Below, piece after piece: positions 1-9,585 of a stretch of DNA of 64,000 bases (position 1 is its first letter; every line of letters starts with the position of its first letter). A program made the translations under genes and the position numbers. Source of the DNA: an uncultured Mobiluncus sp. (GTDB lineage: Bacteria > Actinomycetota > Actinomycetes > Actinomycetales > Actinomycetaceae); the NCBI RefSeq assembly GCF_947254095.1, contig NZ_CAMYBV010000011.1:9283-73282 (forward strand). The letters run 5' to 3'. The notes under the pieces are model-generated. The model was not told the origin of the DNA, made no database searches, and saw nothing but the letters and a program-made list of their open reading frames with translations.

Positions 1-196
1 CGCCCAGCACCTCCGCGCTGACCTTTACCTTAGCTACGTCAGCAGCCTGGGACGTTACCTTGGCGCCGTCAACCAACAGAATCGCAGGCAGCTCAATCGT
101 TTCCCCCACTGCCTTGTCAACTTTTTCTACCAGCAGCTCTTCGCCGACAGAGACTTTCTCCTGTCGACCGCCGGCCTTAACGATTGCATATACCAC
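1..196 (-). CDS. rplU: 50S ribosomal protein L21, N-terminal part (cut by window edge)
   Basis: The reading frame starts at a GTG (196-194) and gives VVYAIVKAGGRQEKVSVGEE, the classic L21 N-terminus, then runs off the left edge with about 65 residues visible. L21 binds 23S rRNA in the large subunit. Another in-frame GTG lies four codons upstream at 208; neither has a clear Shine-Dalgarno sequence, so the exact start is uncertain. In actinobacteria rplU normally heads rplU-rpmA-obg, which would continue outside the window. Confidence 0.9.
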   Translation of the reverse strand, partial: MVYAIVKAGGRQEKVSVGEELLVEKVDKAVGETIELPAILLVDGAKVTSQAADVAKVKVSAEVLG

Positions 197-271
197 GTCG
201 AAACTCACTTTTCTGAATGTTTTTCGTCCAACTGTGCCCTCGCTAACCGCAAGAAGCACCGAAGTTCTAAA

Positions 272-1705
272 TTACCGGATTTCACCTGTTTTTGCAAAAT
301 CAAGTTTCATCCACTGGTCTTGGCGGATGCGCCAGCCCAACGTGGCCAGGCGCGCCAGGAAGAACACCCCGCAATAACATCCCCACAACCAGGCGAGTCC
401 CAGGATTCCGCCGGGCGCGAAACGCCACACCAGCACCAGAGCCGGGATATAAACAACCAGGTTAATCAGTCCCGCGAGAGCCAGATACCACGTGTCGTTG
501 GCGCCAATCAAGACCCCGTCGAACACGAAAACTACCCCGGCCAGCGGTTGAAAGAACGCCGACACCAGCAGTGCCAGAGCGGCCGCAGCCAGCACTTCGG
601 GGTCGCTGGAAAAGATGCGCGGCCACAGCGGAGCCAAGACCGCAATGCTCAGCCCCAGCACGACTCCCAGTCCCAGCCCCCACAGCGACACTCGGCGAAT
701 CAGGTCGCGCACCGCCTGACGGTCGGCTCGCCCCAACTCGAAACCAATGAGTGCCTGCACCGCGATAGCCAGAGAATCGTGCAGGTTTGCCCCGAGGGTC
801 CAGGTGTTCGCCGCAATCTGACGCCCGGCGATGGCGACTTCCCCTTGTGAGGCCGCCACCCACAGGGTGCCGAGAATAACAATCTGCATGGTGAGGGTAC
901 GAATCATCAGGGGCAAGCCTCCGGCCAGAGCCGCGAAAATCGCCCGGAACTCAGGATGGAGCGCGACCTTGGCGCGCCGGGCTCCAGCCATAATTTTCAG
1001 CGCAAATGCTGTCCCCATGCCGATACCCGCGATGGAAGTGCCGATACCCGCCCCGGTTACCCCCAGATTGAAACCGTAGATAAACACGGCGTTGAAAGCT
1101 ACGTTTGCGATAGCGCCGGTGACCGAAATCACCAGTGGGGTCTTGGCGTCCAGCACGCCGCGCATGGCTCCGGTTCCCGCCAAGACCAGCATCATCCCCA
1201 GCATGGAGGGCGCCGCCGCTCGCAGATACGCTGCCCCTTGGACATTGACCGCCGCGGAGGCCCCGAACAACGAAACAATCGGCAGCGCCCCGACCCACAG
1301 GACTACTGCCAACACCGTTCCGACCAGCAGCCCCAGCCAGGCACCATCCACCCCGGTCTTGACCGCGGCGTGCCGGTCCCCCGCACCCAGCTGGCGTGAG
1401 GCCACCGCGGTGGTGGTGTAGACCAGGAAAATACAAATCCCCACCAAGAACACGTTGACCGATGAACCGAGGGTCAAGCCGGCCAGCTCAGTGGTTCCCA
1501 CGTGCCCAATCATGGCCGAATCCGCCATCACCATGAGCGGTTCAGCCAGCAGCGACCCCAGGGAGGGCACAGCGAGCGACAAAATCCGCCGATTCAGGGG
1601 CTGGTTCTCCGGTTCAACAGTCGCATTCTCCGATTCAACAGGTTGGTTTTCCGGTTCATAAGGTCGGTTCTCAGCTGGCATGGGGTCCTCCGGTTCCATG
1701 TTCAC
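272..1705 (-). CDS. MATE family efflux transporter (DinF-like)
   Basis: A 477-residue polytopic membrane protein with the two-fold MATE layout: about 12 hydrophobic segments starting with LAVPSLGSLLAEPLMVMADS, typical of the DinF branch. MATE proteins export drugs or metabolites using H+ or Na+ gradients; the substrate here cannot be read. It starts with a GTG that overlaps the TGA of the site-2 protease gene by four bases (GTGA), so the two are translationally coupled. The first 37 residues are an unusual hydrophilic stretch made of four copies of a seven-residue unit of the type ENxxxE(P/S), encoded by a 21-bp tandem repeat. Confidence 0.88.
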   Translation of the reverse strand: MNMEPEDPMPAENRPYEPENQPVESENATVEPENQPLNRRILSLAVPSLGSLLAEPLMVMADSAMIGHVGTTELAGLTLGSSVNVFLVGICIFLVYTTTAVASRQLGAGDRHAAVKTGVDGAWLGLLVGTVLAVVLWVGALPIVSLFGASAAVNVQGAAYLRAAAPSMLGMMLVLAGTGAMRGVLDAKTPLVISVTGAIANVAFNAVFIYGFNLGVTGAGIGTSIAGIGMGTAFALKIMAGARRAKVALHPEFRAIFAALAGGLPLMIRTLTMQIVILGTLWVAASQGEVAIAGRQIAANTWTLGANLHDSLAIAVQALIGFELGRADRQAVRDLIRRVSLWGLGLGVVLGLSIAVLAPLWPRIFSSDPEVLAAAALALLVSAFFQPLAGVVFVFDGVLIGANDTWYLALAGLINLVVYIPALVLVWRFAPGGILGLAWLWGCYCGVFFLARLATLGWRIRQDQWMKLDFAKTGEIR

Positions 1706-2910
1706 AGCACCGGTTTCAAAATATCGGCCACAATCAGCAGCACCGTCATGGCGATGAAAGCGATGACCACCGTGGCCGTCACCGGCAGCATTGCCGCCAA
1801 ATCGACCGGACCACCGTCATCGAGACCCCGCGCGCGGCGCACCCGCTTACGAATCCCCTCATAAATCGCGCCCGCGGCTTGCCCGCCATCGAGGGGCATC
1901 AGCGGAATGAGGTTAAACATGAACAGGGTCATGTTCAGCGACCCGAACAGCAGTAGGAACGACCGCAGCTTCTCCATAAAACCGTAACCGACAGAGTCGC
2001 TGGCGGCGATAGAGCCCGCGACCTGGCCCATTCCGACGATTCCCATCACCGAGTTCGGGTCGCGCGGCTGATTCGGCTGGAACAGCCCGATGGTGGTGTG
2101 CCACAGTTTCACCGGCAGAGCCAACAGGATTTTCGCGGTACCTTTACCGGTCTCCCACTGGTAGTTAGCGACTTCCCCCCAGCTGGCGTGGTGGCGTTCG
2201 GTAACGGCGATGACACCGATGACCGAGCGCTTTTCCCCTTCCATAGTTTGGGGTGTCACCTGGATAGTCTTGGTTTCGCCCTCACGCCGGACCGTGAGAG
2301 TGGCCGGTTTCCCCGGCTGGCTCACCGCCACTTTACTGATGACTTCGTCCCAGGTCTTCATGGTTTTGCCGTTCCAGGCGGTGATAACATCGCCGGGCGC
2401 CACTCCCGCCGCGGCCGCGGGAGAATTCGGCGAAACCGTGGCGACTTCGCGGGTCGGCAGCTCGTAGCCAATCGCGCTCAACCCCACCAGCACGCACAGG
2501 AAACTCAACGCCAGATTCACCAAAGTGCCGCTGACCATCACGATCAGGCGCTGCCAAATGGGTTTGGCGTAAAACGCGCGGTGTTCCTGGCCGGGCGGGA
2601 TTTCATCGTTGGAGGCAATCCGAGCCTCCTCAGCAGCGGTCAGCTCGCCTTTCCGATTTTTCGTGCGTCGCCCCGGATGTCCCGGCGCATACATCCCGAC
2701 CATCTTCACGTAGCCGCCCAGCAGCACCCACTTCATTCCAACTTCGGTTTCCCCGATTTGGCGCGAAAAAATCTTTGGTCCAAACCCGATGAAATACTGG
2801 GTACAGAGGATGTCGAAGCGTTTTGCGGGTATCAGGTGTCCCAGTTCATGCAGGGCAATCGACACCATCAACCCCACCACAAGGGCGATGATTCCAGTGA
2901 AATAATCCAT
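1702..2910 (-). CDS. Site-2 zinc metalloprotease, RseP/Rip1 family (M50)
   Basis: An intramembrane protease of 402 residues. The zinc-binding HELGH motif is at residues 21-25 in the first transmembrane segment, a PDZ domain follows at about 180-265, and the second active-site motif LDGG with nearby NLIPLMP is near residue 335. Family members (E. coli RseP, M. tuberculosis Rip1) cut anti-sigma factors and small membrane proteins inside the bilayer. It lies just downstream of dxr, the same order as Rv2870c-Rv2869c in mycobacteria, which supports the Rip1 assignment. Its substrates here are unknown. Confidence 0.93.
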   Translation of the reverse strand: MDYFTGIIALVVGLMVSIALHELGHLIPAKRFDILCTQYFIGFGPKIFSRQIGETEVGMKWVLLGGYVKMVGMYAPGHPGRRTKNRKGELTAAEEARIASNDEIPPGQEHRAFYAKPIWQRLIVMVSGTLVNLALSFLCVLVGLSAIGYELPTREVATVSPNSPAAAAGVAPGDVITAWNGKTMKTWDEVISKVAVSQPGKPATLTVRREGETKTIQVTPQTMEGEKRSVIGVIAVTERHHASWGEVANYQWETGKGTAKILLALPVKLWHTTIGLFQPNQPRDPNSVMGIVGMGQVAGSIAASDSVGYGFMEKLRSFLLLFGSLNMTLFMFNLIPLMPLDGGQAAGAIYEGIRKRVRRARGLDDGGPVDLAAMLPVTATVVIAFIAMTVLLIVADILKPVL

Positions 2911-2934
2911 GGCAAGACGGTCCCGGTACGGTGT

Positions 2935-4149
2935 TTAGCGGTTCTCGATGAGCTCGGTGGCTCGCTGTTTAGCCCATTCCAAAATGCGTTCCAGCGCGGA
3001 CAGGTCCGGGTCGGACACGCCGTGGTGTTCGCTGACAACCTGCTGCACCACGTCATAGATACCGAGGAAAGGCAGACGTCCGTCCAAGAAAGCATTGACG
3101 GCGATTTCGTCCGCGCTGGCCAGGACCGCAGGATGGGTGTCGGAGGCGGAAATGGCGTGACGAGCCAGGCTCACCGCCGGGAAAATCGCCTCGTTGAGCG
3201 GCTCGAACTGCCAGGTTGCGGCACTGCTCCAGTCACAAGCGGGGGCTACCTCGCGTAGCCGGGCGGGGGCGGACAGTCCCAGGGCAATCGGAATGCGCAT
3301 ATCGGGCGGGGAGGCCTGCAGTAGGGTCGCGCCGTCCCGGAACTGCACCATGGAATGCACAATCGATCCGGGGTGCACCACGACGTCGATGTTTTTCGGT
3401 TCAATATCGAACAGCAGCGAAGCCTCGATAACTTCCAGCCCCTTATTAAACATGGTGGCCGAATTGACGGTCACCAGCGGCCCCATGTCCCAAGTCGGGT
3501 GGTTCAGGGCTTGCTCAACCGTCACGTTTTCCAGTTCCACGCGGGTTTTTGAACGGAACGGACCGCCGCTAGCGGTCAGAATCAGGCGTTCCACCTCGCT
3601 GTAGCCGGTGACGGTCGGAGAGCACAAGCCGCGTTCGTGTTTGCCCGAGCGCAGCGCCTGCCAGATAGCGCTGTGTTCGGAATCGACCGGCACGATCTGG
3701 CCCGGTCGCCGCAAAGTTTCGCGCACCAGGGAACCGCCGATGACCAGGGATTCTTTGTTAGCCAGAGCCAGGCGCGCCCCGGAGTCCAACGCCCGCAGCG
3801 TCGCGTGCAGGCCGGAAATCCCCGCGATGGCGTTCAAAACGATGCCTTGGGGCACGAATCCGGCGGCCGCTTCGACTCCGGCCAGGCCGGTCAACAGGTT
3901 ATGGCTGGCTCGCGGCTGGCCCAGCTGTATCTCTGCCTCGCGGATTGCCTCGTCCAGCTCCGCCACGGAGCCGTTCGCCACGGCCACCATCGGCACTTCA
4001 AATTCGACGGCTTGACGTGCCAACACATCCAAGTGCCGCCCGGAGGCAGCCAAGCCCTGCACCCGAAAGTGTCCGGGGTGGGAGCGAACAATGTCCAAAG
4101 CCTGGGTTCCAATCGAGCCGGTAGAACCCAAAATTACAATATCTTGCAC
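2935..4149 (-). CDS. dxr: 1-deoxy-D-xylulose 5-phosphate reductoisomerase
   Basis: A 404-residue cytosolic enzyme of the MEP isoprenoid pathway that converts DXP to MEP with NADPH. The Rossmann motif GSTGSIGTQALD is at residues 8-19; the substrate and metal regions include ANKESLVIGG, VDSEHSAIWQ and LTASGGPFR, and the NHPTWDMG helix is present. Length is normal. It is the upstream gene of the dxr-site-2 protease-MATE run, with 24 bases between dxr and the protease. Confidence 0.97.
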   Translation of the reverse strand: MQDIVILGSTGSIGTQALDIVRSHPGHFRVQGLAASGRHLDVLARQAVEFEVPMVAVANGSVAELDEAIREAEIQLGQPRASHNLLTGLAGVEAAAGFVPQGIVLNAIAGISGLHATLRALDSGARLALANKESLVIGGSLVRETLRRPGQIVPVDSEHSAIWQALRSGKHERGLCSPTVTGYSEVERLILTASGGPFRSKTRVELENVTVEQALNHPTWDMGPLVTVNSATMFNKGLEVIEASLLFDIEPKNIDVVVHPGSIVHSMVQFRDGATLLQASPPDMRIPIALGLSAPARLREVAPACDWSSAATWQFEPLNEAIFPAVSLARHAISASDTHPAVLASADEIAVNAFLDGRLPFLGIYDVVQQVVSEHHGVSDPDLSALERILEWAKQRATELIENR

Positions 4150-4252
4150 CCGTTCATTCTAACGGCAAGTTTAGGTTTCGCTCATTCACAGCGACCAGCA
4201 ACCCCGCAAGGAGACGGATAAAACCCCGCCAACCCCCTTGTGAAAAGCAAAA

Positions 4253-4810
4253 TCACTCAACAGCCAGCAGCACTTCGACCGCACGAGCCAGGTAAGCGTC
4301 AACCGGGCCTTCCAAGTATGCCCGGGCTCCTTTCGCTTCCGCAAACACCGCGTCGCGGATTTCTTTGCTGGTCAGAGGCTTGTTTTCGTCAAAATATGCC
4401 ACCAGGCGATCCAGCAGCGCGTCCACGTCCTCAATCCGGTAGCCACGCTGGCGCCCTTGAGGGTGGGCAAATCGTTTCCCTGCCGGACGCAACAGCCGCG
4501 GATAGAGAGTTGTGGCCTGTTCCGCCACCAGCGACATCCAAGCCTTTTGCCCGTTCACCGCAATATGGTCGGCCCGCGCCCGCGCCACAAAAGCCGATTC
4601 CAGCCGGTCCATCGCCGCATCAACTTCGATAAAGTTGTATCCCCCGCGCACCACGTTGAACCCCTGGGCCCGCACCTGCGCCGCCCCGAAATTCGCCGGT
4701 CCACCGTTGCCTTCGTATGCCGAACGTGCCTTCGCTAAGAACTTGTCGACCTGGTTGCGGTCGTAGCCCTTCCCCAGGAGTTTAGCGGTGCGAAACGTCG
4801 TGTCGCTCAC
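4253..4810 (-). CDS. DivIVA-domain protein, DUF-like repeats
   Basis: A 185-residue soluble protein starting at GTG. It has three copies of a short motif of the DivIVA-like type: GKGYDRNQVDKFLAKAR near residue 13, VVRGGYNFIEVDAAMDRLE near 54, and RQRGYRIEDVDALLDRLVAYF near 118. Such repeats occur in small actinobacterial proteins annotated as DivIVA domain-containing. No coiled coil like that of true Wag31/DivIVA is seen, so a role as polar scaffold is unproven. It sits between rlmN and dxr on the same strand. Confidence 0.7.
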   Translation of the reverse strand: MSDTTFRTAKLLGKGYDRNQVDKFLAKARSAYEGNGGPANFGAAQVRAQGFNVVRGGYNFIEVDAAMDRLESAFVARARADHIAVNGQKAWMSLVAEQATTLYPRLLRPAGKRFAHPQGRQRGYRIEDVDALLDRLVAYFDENKPLTSKEIRDAVFAEAKGARAYLEGPVDAYLARAVEVLLAVE

Positions 4811-4873
4811 GTCCGGCCCTTTCCTTGTCTCTCTATGTTCTCAACAGTTTTCCGCGCGCTTTCCGAGTTTCCT

Positions 4874-6046
4874 CTATGCCGCGGGAGACTGCTTCGCTTT
4901 CGCCGCGAGTTGCCCGCAGGCCCCGTCAATATCGGAGCCGCGCGTATCCCGCAGCGTAGTGCTAATTCCAGCTTGCCGCAAAATCTCCATGAATTCGTCC
5001 ATGACACGCGGCAGGGAGGCATCCCAGATACTCCCTGGCGTGGGATTGAGCGGAATCGGGTTCACATGCGCCCAGGTTTTGCCCCGTTCATTGAGTTTAT
5101 CCGCTAGCAGCTGGGCTCGCCACGGGTGGTCGTTCATGTCCCTAATCAGGGCGTATTCAATAGAAACGCGCCGCCCGGTAGCTTGGAAATATGCATAAGC
5201 GGTGTCCAACAGTTCATCGACCTGGTAGCGCCGGTTCATGGGTATCAGTTCGTTGCGCAGTTCGTCGTCCGGAGCATGCAGGGACACCGCCAAAGTGACC
5301 GGCAGCCCTTCTTGGGTCAGCTTGCGAATTCCCGGCACCAGCCCGACGGTGGAAACGACCAGGTTGCGGGCCGAAATCCCGAAGCCTTGCGGGGCTGCGG
5401 CGGTGAGGGTTCGAATCGTGTGCAGCAGGGATTTGTAGTTGGCCAGCGGCTCGCCCATCCCCATAAACACCAGGTTAGACAGCCGTGCCGGGCTGCCGAG
5501 TTCCCCGTCTTGGGCGGCCCGGGCGGCGAGCCGGACCTGTTCCAAAATTTCCGCCGCCGAGAGGTTTCGAGTCAACCCCAGTTGGCCGGTCGCGCAAAAC
5601 GGACAGCCCATACCGCAGCCGACCTGGGAGGATACGCACAAGGTGACGCGCTTCGGGTAGCGCATCAGGACAGATTCCACTTGGGCGCCGTCGAAGAGTC
5701 GCCACAGGGTTTTTCGGGTCCAACCCCGATCAGCGACCTGGGTCACGACCGGGGTAATCAGCTCAGGTAGCAGGTCACGAGCCCGTTCCTGGTCGGCTTG
5801 GCCCAGGTCTGTCATCTGGGAGGGATCGGCTTCCAGGCGCCCAAAATAGTGGCGCGCCACCTGGTCGGCACGAAACGGCCGCATCCCCGCCGCGGCCACC
5901 GCCTCACGGCGCTTCTGCGGGTCTAAGTCGGCGAAATGCCGCGGCGGTTTACCCCGAGCCTGAGCCCGAAAGTTGAGTTCTGCCGCAGCCCCCGCGTGCG
6001 TGGCCCCCACCGGCGGTTGTTCGTGGGGCAGAACCTGTCTTTCCAT
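4874..6046 (-). CDS. rlmN: Dual-specificity 23S rRNA/tRNA (adenine-C2) methyltransferase RlmN
   Basis: Radical SAM enzyme of 390 residues that methylates C2 of A2503 in 23S rRNA and A37 of some tRNAs. The 4Fe-4S motif CGMGCPFC is near residues 143-150, the GEP motif appears as [10 protein letters not shown], and the C-terminal [10 protein letters not shown] contains the cysteine that forms the methyl-carrying intermediate. The order cdsA-rlmN is common in actinobacteria. Confidence 0.96.
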   Translation of the reverse strand: MERQVLPHEQPPVGATHAGAAAELNFRAQARGKPPRHFADLDPQKRREAVAAAGMRPFRADQVARHYFGRLEADPSQMTDLGQADQERARDLLPELITPVVTQVADRGWTRKTLWRLFDGAQVESVLMRYPKRVTLCVSSQVGCGMGCPFCATGQLGLTRNLSAAEILEQVRLAARAAQDGELGSPARLSNLVFMGMGEPLANYKSLLHTIRTLTAAAPQGFGISARNLVVSTVGLVPGIRKLTQEGLPVTLAVSLHAPDDELRNELIPMNRRYQVDELLDTAYAYFQATGRRVSIEYALIRDMNDHPWRAQLLADKLNERGKTWAHVNPIPLNPTPGSIWDASLPRVMDEFMEILRQAGISTTLRDTRGSDIDGACGQLAAKAKQSPAA

Positions 6047-6090
6047 AGGTTTCAGTTTAACGGTTTTTCCCAGAATTTCCCGAGCGGGGT

Positions 6091-7122
6091 CTAGGACAGC
6101 AACGGGACTTGTTGGGAAAAGATAGCGAACTTCAACACGATATAGGCCACCGGCGCCGTCATCAGGATGGAATCCATCCGGTCCAGCAGCCCGCCGTGTC
6201 CCGGCAAGAGGTGACCCATATCTTTAATGCCGAGTTCCCGTTTCAACAACGATTCGCTCAAATCGCCCAGAGTTCCCACCCCAGCCATCAAAACACCCAG
6301 AATGATTCCGTAAAACCACGGAATCCCAATCCAGAATGTGCCCGCCACGGACACGATGACGGCGAACAGGACCGAACCGGCAAACCCTTCCCAGGTCTTG
6401 CGCGGGGAAATAGACGGTGCCATGTGGTGGCGTCCCAGGAAACGCCCGCAGAAATAGCCCCCGGTGTCTGAACCCAGTGTGACGGACAAAACGAAAACTG
6501 CGGTGGCGGGGGCTCCGCACTCCACCGCCAACAAAGCCAGGAAAGACCCCAAGAACGGAATATAAGCCACGGTCAGGGTACTGACCGTAACGTTCTTGAG
6601 CGCATCTTCGCCACGGTAGGGACCCGCCAACTGCCACAGCAGGGCGGCCGCCACCGTCAGGTAAGTCGCAGTCAGCATGGCTTCCAACCCGACCTGCCAG
6701 GCACAGATGAAAATCCCAATCCCCCCGATGACGACGATAGGCATCCCCAAATGCCGGTCTGTAGACCGGATGGCATGGCGAAACTCGATGAGGCAAGCCA
6801 CAATCGTTGCCGCGCACAAGGCTGCGAACAGGGGTTTCACCAGGAATAGGGTCAATCCGTAAGCCGCCAGCAGTCCCGCTCCGACCCCGGTGGCTGCCGC
6901 CAGGTTGCGTCCGGCCTTCCGAGGTTGGTTTGGCGAGGATTCTGTTGGTTCGGACTGGCCTTTCGCCACAGCAACGCCCCGACCCGGTTTCCGGCCCTGT
7001 TTGGCAGCACGGTTTTCCCGGCGGCTGGGACGGGTCACCGGATGCACCCCAGTTTCCGGGGTCACCGGAGCGACCGCTGCCTCGGAAGATTGCGGTGGCT
7101 GGAAATTCTCGGTATCGACCAT
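6091..7122 (-). CDS. cdsA: Phosphatidate cytidylyltransferase
   Basis: Integral membrane enzyme of 343 residues that makes CDP-diacylglycerol from phosphatidate and CTP. Residues 1-80 are a basic, Pro-rich, probably disordered extension; then about eight hydrophobic segments follow. The family signature is clear: [18 protein letters not shown] and [13 protein letters not shown] at about residues 280-318. It lies downstream of frr and pyrH, matching the conserved pyrH-frr-cdsA order. Confidence 0.95.
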   Translation of the reverse strand: MVDTENFQPPQSSEAAVAPVTPETGVHPVTRPSRRENRAAKQGRKPGRGVAVAKGQSEPTESSPNQPRKAGRNLAAATGVGAGLLAAYGLTLFLVKPLFAALCAATIVACLIEFRHAIRSTDRHLGMPIVVIGGIGIFICAWQVGLEAMLTATYLTVAAALLWQLAGPYRGEDALKNVTVSTLTVAYIPFLGSFLALLAVECGAPATAVFVLSVTLGSDTGGYFCGRFLGRHHMAPSISPRKTWEGFAGSVLFAVIVSVAGTFWIGIPWFYGIILGVLMAGVGTLGDLSESLLKRELGIKDMGHLLPGHGGLLDRMDSILMTAPVAYIVLKFAIFSQQVPLLS

Positions 7123-7167
7123 GCTCTAAAACCCAGATAATGACGGGTAATAACGGGTTGGCGGCGC

Positions 7168-7725
7168 CTAGATAGTCATCAACTCTGATTCTTTAGCAGC
7201 CAGCAGCTTGTCAATCTCATCGGTGAACTTTTTTGTGATGGAATCGAGTTCCTTTTCGCCGCGTTTGATTTCGTCCTCGCCGAGTTGCTTGTTCTTTAAC
7301 ATGGATTCGAATTCGTCCTTGGCTTTGCGACGCAGCGAACGCACGGACTGGCGGCCCTCCTCGGCTTTGGTCTTCGCCATCTTAACGTATTCTTTGCGGC
7401 GTTCCTCCGTCAGGGCGGGCAGGACGATACGAATCGTTTTGCCGTCATCAGTAGGGTTCACGCCCAAGTCAGCCTCCGCAATGGCACGAATAATGTCTTG
7501 CGAGGCAGACTTGTCAAAAGGCTGGACGATGACGGTGCGCGCCTCGGGAATGTTAAAGGAAGCGAGCTGCTTTAACGGGGTGGGGGCGCCATAATAGTCG
7601 ACCATAATGCCGTCAAACATGGCGGTATTGGCCCGACCGGTCCGAATAGCGGCAAATTCGTCTTGGGTGGCGCTCAAGGCCTTTTCCATCATGCTCTTGG
7701 CGGATTTGAGGGTGTCTTCAATCAC
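7168..7725 (-). CDS. frr: Ribosome recycling factor
   Basis: A 185-residue cytosolic protein of exactly the family length. Recognisable parts are the N-terminal helix MIEDTLKSAKSMMEKAL, the segment RTGRAN, and the C-terminal helix with DSITKKFTDEIDKLL. It splits post-termination ribosomes together with EF-G. A good Shine-Dalgarno (AAGGAGA) precedes the ATG. It lies 62 bases downstream of pyrH on the same strand. Confidence 0.97.
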   Translation of the reverse strand: MIEDTLKSAKSMMEKALSATQDEFAAIRTGRANTAMFDGIMVDYYGAPTPLKQLASFNIPEARTVIVQPFDKSASQDIIRAIAEADLGVNPTDDGKTIRIVLPALTEERRKEYVKMAKTKAEEGRQSVRSLRRKAKDEFESMLKNKQLGEDEIKRGEKELDSITKKFTDEIDKLLAAKESELMTI

Positions 7726-7787
7726 GGGTTTCTCCTTTGTTCCTTAGTTTTCTCCACAGGTTCCCCGGTGGGGTTTCGTTATTTCAA

Positions 7788-8525
7788 TTACTTTTCGCTA
7801 TAAAGCACAGTGCCGATGTTTTCGCCCAGCAACGCCCTGGTGACGTTACCCGGCTGCGTCATACCGAACACGCGCATTCTCAGTTCGTTTTCCGAACACA
7901 GGGAAAAAGCGGCCGCATCCACGACTTTCAGCCCATCGCGCAACGCTTTCTCATAGCTGACCTGATCGAGTTTTTCAGCCTGGGGGTTCCGGCGCGGATC
8001 ATCGGTGTACACCCCGTCTACCCCGTTCTTGCCCACCAGAAGTTCTTGGCAGTGCGTCTCCAGGGCGCGTTGCGCACTGACGGTGTCGGTCGAGAAATAC
8101 GGCATCCCCGCGCCAGCCCCGAACACGACCACACGTCCTTTTTCGAGGTGACGGATGGCTCGCAAGGGCACATAAGGCTCGGCGACCTGGGTCATCGTGA
8201 TGGCGGACTGCACCCGGGTGCGCACTCCGGCCTGTTCCAAGAAATCCTGCAGAGCCAAGGCATTCATGACGGTGCCCAGCATCCCCATATAGTCTGCCCG
8301 AGCGCGGTCCAAGCCGCGCTGGCTCAGCTCTGCACCGCGAAAGAAGTTCCCGCCGCCAACCACGATGGCAACCTGCACGCCCTGCGTCACCGCCGCGGCG
8401 ACCTGCTGAGCGATATTGGAAACGACATCGGGGTCGAGCCCCACTTGACCGCCGCCAAAGACTTCACCGGATAGTTTCATCAAAACCCGGCGTTTACCGG
8501 GGGCTACTGAGCCGTCATCGCTCAT
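7788..8525 (-). CDS. pyrH: UMP kinase
   Basis: Amino acid kinase-fold enzyme of 245 residues that phosphorylates UMP to UDP. The phosphate-binding KLSGEVFGG motif is near residues 17-25, [11 protein letters not shown] near 55, and TDDPRRNP in the nucleotide region. Bacterial UMP kinases are hexamers regulated by UTP and GTP; this is family knowledge. A TATAAT hexamer 35 bases upstream of the start could let pyrH-frr-cdsA be transcribed separately from rpsB-tsf. Confidence 0.97.
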   Translation of the reverse strand: MSDDGSVAPGKRRVLMKLSGEVFGGGQVGLDPDVVSNIAQQVAAAVTQGVQVAIVVGGGNFFRGAELSQRGLDRARADYMGMLGTVMNALALQDFLEQAGVRTRVQSAITMTQVAEPYVPLRAIRHLEKGRVVVFGAGAGMPYFSTDTVSAQRALETHCQELLVGKNGVDGVYTDDPRRNPQAEKLDQVSYEKALRDGLKVVDAAAFSLCSENELRMRVFGMTQPGNVTRALLGENIGTVLYSEK

Positions 8526-8560
8526 CTATCTTCTCCCTTGAAAGACCTACATCCTTAGAC

Positions 8561-8566
8561 ATTATA
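8561..8566 (-). promoter_or_regulatory. Candidate -10 box for pyrH
   Basis: A perfect TATAAT reads on the minus strand 35 bases upstream of the pyrH start, right after the hairpin that ends tsf. No good -35 hexamer is visible at 16-18 bases, so the call rests on the -10 alone. Confidence 0.35.
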
Positions 8567-8567
8567 C

Positions 8568-8607
8568 GCAAATGCCCCAAAGCCTTCATTGACCCTGGGG
8601 CATTTGC
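8568..8607 (-). terminator. Hairpin between tsf and pyrH
   Basis: A perfect 12-bp inverted repeat (GCAAATGCCCCA with TGGGGCATTTGC) closes a 16-base loop, starting 33 bases after the tsf stop. There is no clean U-run after it, so it may terminate weakly or protect the 3' end of the rpsB-tsf message. A second smaller hairpin (TAAACCC/GGGTTTA) overlaps the tsf stop codon at 8625-8643. Confidence 0.5.
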
Positions 8608-8640
8608 CTAGTTCAAATGGTTACTAAACCCTTTTGGGGT

Positions 8641-9480
8641 TTATTCTCCAGCCTGCAAACGCGCAAAAGCGGTGACCTTGCCTTTGGAGGCTTCCACAAT
8701 CTTGCCGACCGTGGTCTTGGGATCCTTAGCAAAGGGCTGTTCGAGCAGCACGCAGTCCTTGTAAAAGCCCTTCATCCGGCCTTCCACAATCTTGGCAACA
8801 GCAGCTTCCGGCTTACCTTCAGCCTTGGTCGTTTCGGTCAGCGTGGCGCGTTCCTTTTCGACTTCCGCAGCGGGAACGTCCTCGCAGCTGAGGTACTCCG
8901 GGCTGTAGGCCGCGATGTGCATCGCCACGTCATGAGCGACTTCAGCACCCGCCTTGTCGGTAGCCACCAGCACGCCAACGGTCGGAGGCAGATCCTGGGA
9001 AGAACGGTGCAGGTAGACATCGACGGCTTCGCCCTCGACCTGACGCACGTTGCCGACTTCCAGTTTCTCACCGATAATCGCCGCGACCGCGTCCACGGTG
9101 TCCTTGACGGTGCCGTCAGCGGACTTGGTGGCCAAGAGTTCCTCTACGGTAGCCGCGCCAGATGCTGCGGCGGCGTCCAGAATCTTATCTGCCATATCGA
9201 TGAATTTGTCAGTCTTCACCACGAAGTCGGTTTCCGCGTTGACCTCGACCATGGTGCCGCGCTGGCCACCCTCGGTGTCGGTAACTTTCGCGGCAATCAA
9301 GCCGGCCCCCGCGGAGCGGCCTTCCCGCTTCGAAAGGGACTTCAGACCCTTGACACGAATGATTTTCAAGGCTTCCTCGCGGTCGCCGTTCGCCTCTTCC
9401 AGGGCTTTCTTAACGTCAGCCAAGCCCGCACCGGTTTCTTCGCGCAGGTCCTTTAGGTCTTGCATACTGTATTTAGCCAA
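8641..9480 (-). CDS. tsf: Elongation factor Ts
   Basis: Nucleotide-exchange factor for EF-Tu, 279 residues from the chosen start. A TTG at 9480 begins LAKYSMQDLKDLREETGAG, which aligns with the family N-terminus (MANYxxxDVKxLREKTGAG), and a strong GGAGG sits five bases upstream of it. A longer frame opening at 9510 would add ten residues not seen in the family. The EF-Tu-binding signature (TGAGLADVKKAL) and the core TDFVVKTDKF are present. It is the downstream partner of rpsB. Confidence 0.95.
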   Translation of the reverse strand: MAKYSMQDLKDLREETGAGLADVKKALEEANGDREEALKIIRVKGLKSLSKREGRSAGAGLIAAKVTDTEGGQRGTMVEVNAETDFVVKTDKFIDMADKILDAAAASGAATVEELLATKSADGTVKDTVDAVAAIIGEKLEVGNVRQVEGEAVDVYLHRSSQDLPPTVGVLVATDKAGAEVAHDVAMHIAAYSPEYLSCEDVPAAEVEKERATLTETTKAEGKPEAAVAKIVEGRMKGFYKDCVLLEQPFAKDPKTTVGKIVEASKGKVTAFARLQAGE

Positions 9481-9585
9481 TTTTTCCTCCAGTTTCAGAG
9501 CAAGTTTCATGAACCGGGAATGATATTCCCGAATATTCTTAGGGCAGAGCGTTGAATTGTTCTTTTCCCGCCCTCGTGCAGCCGA

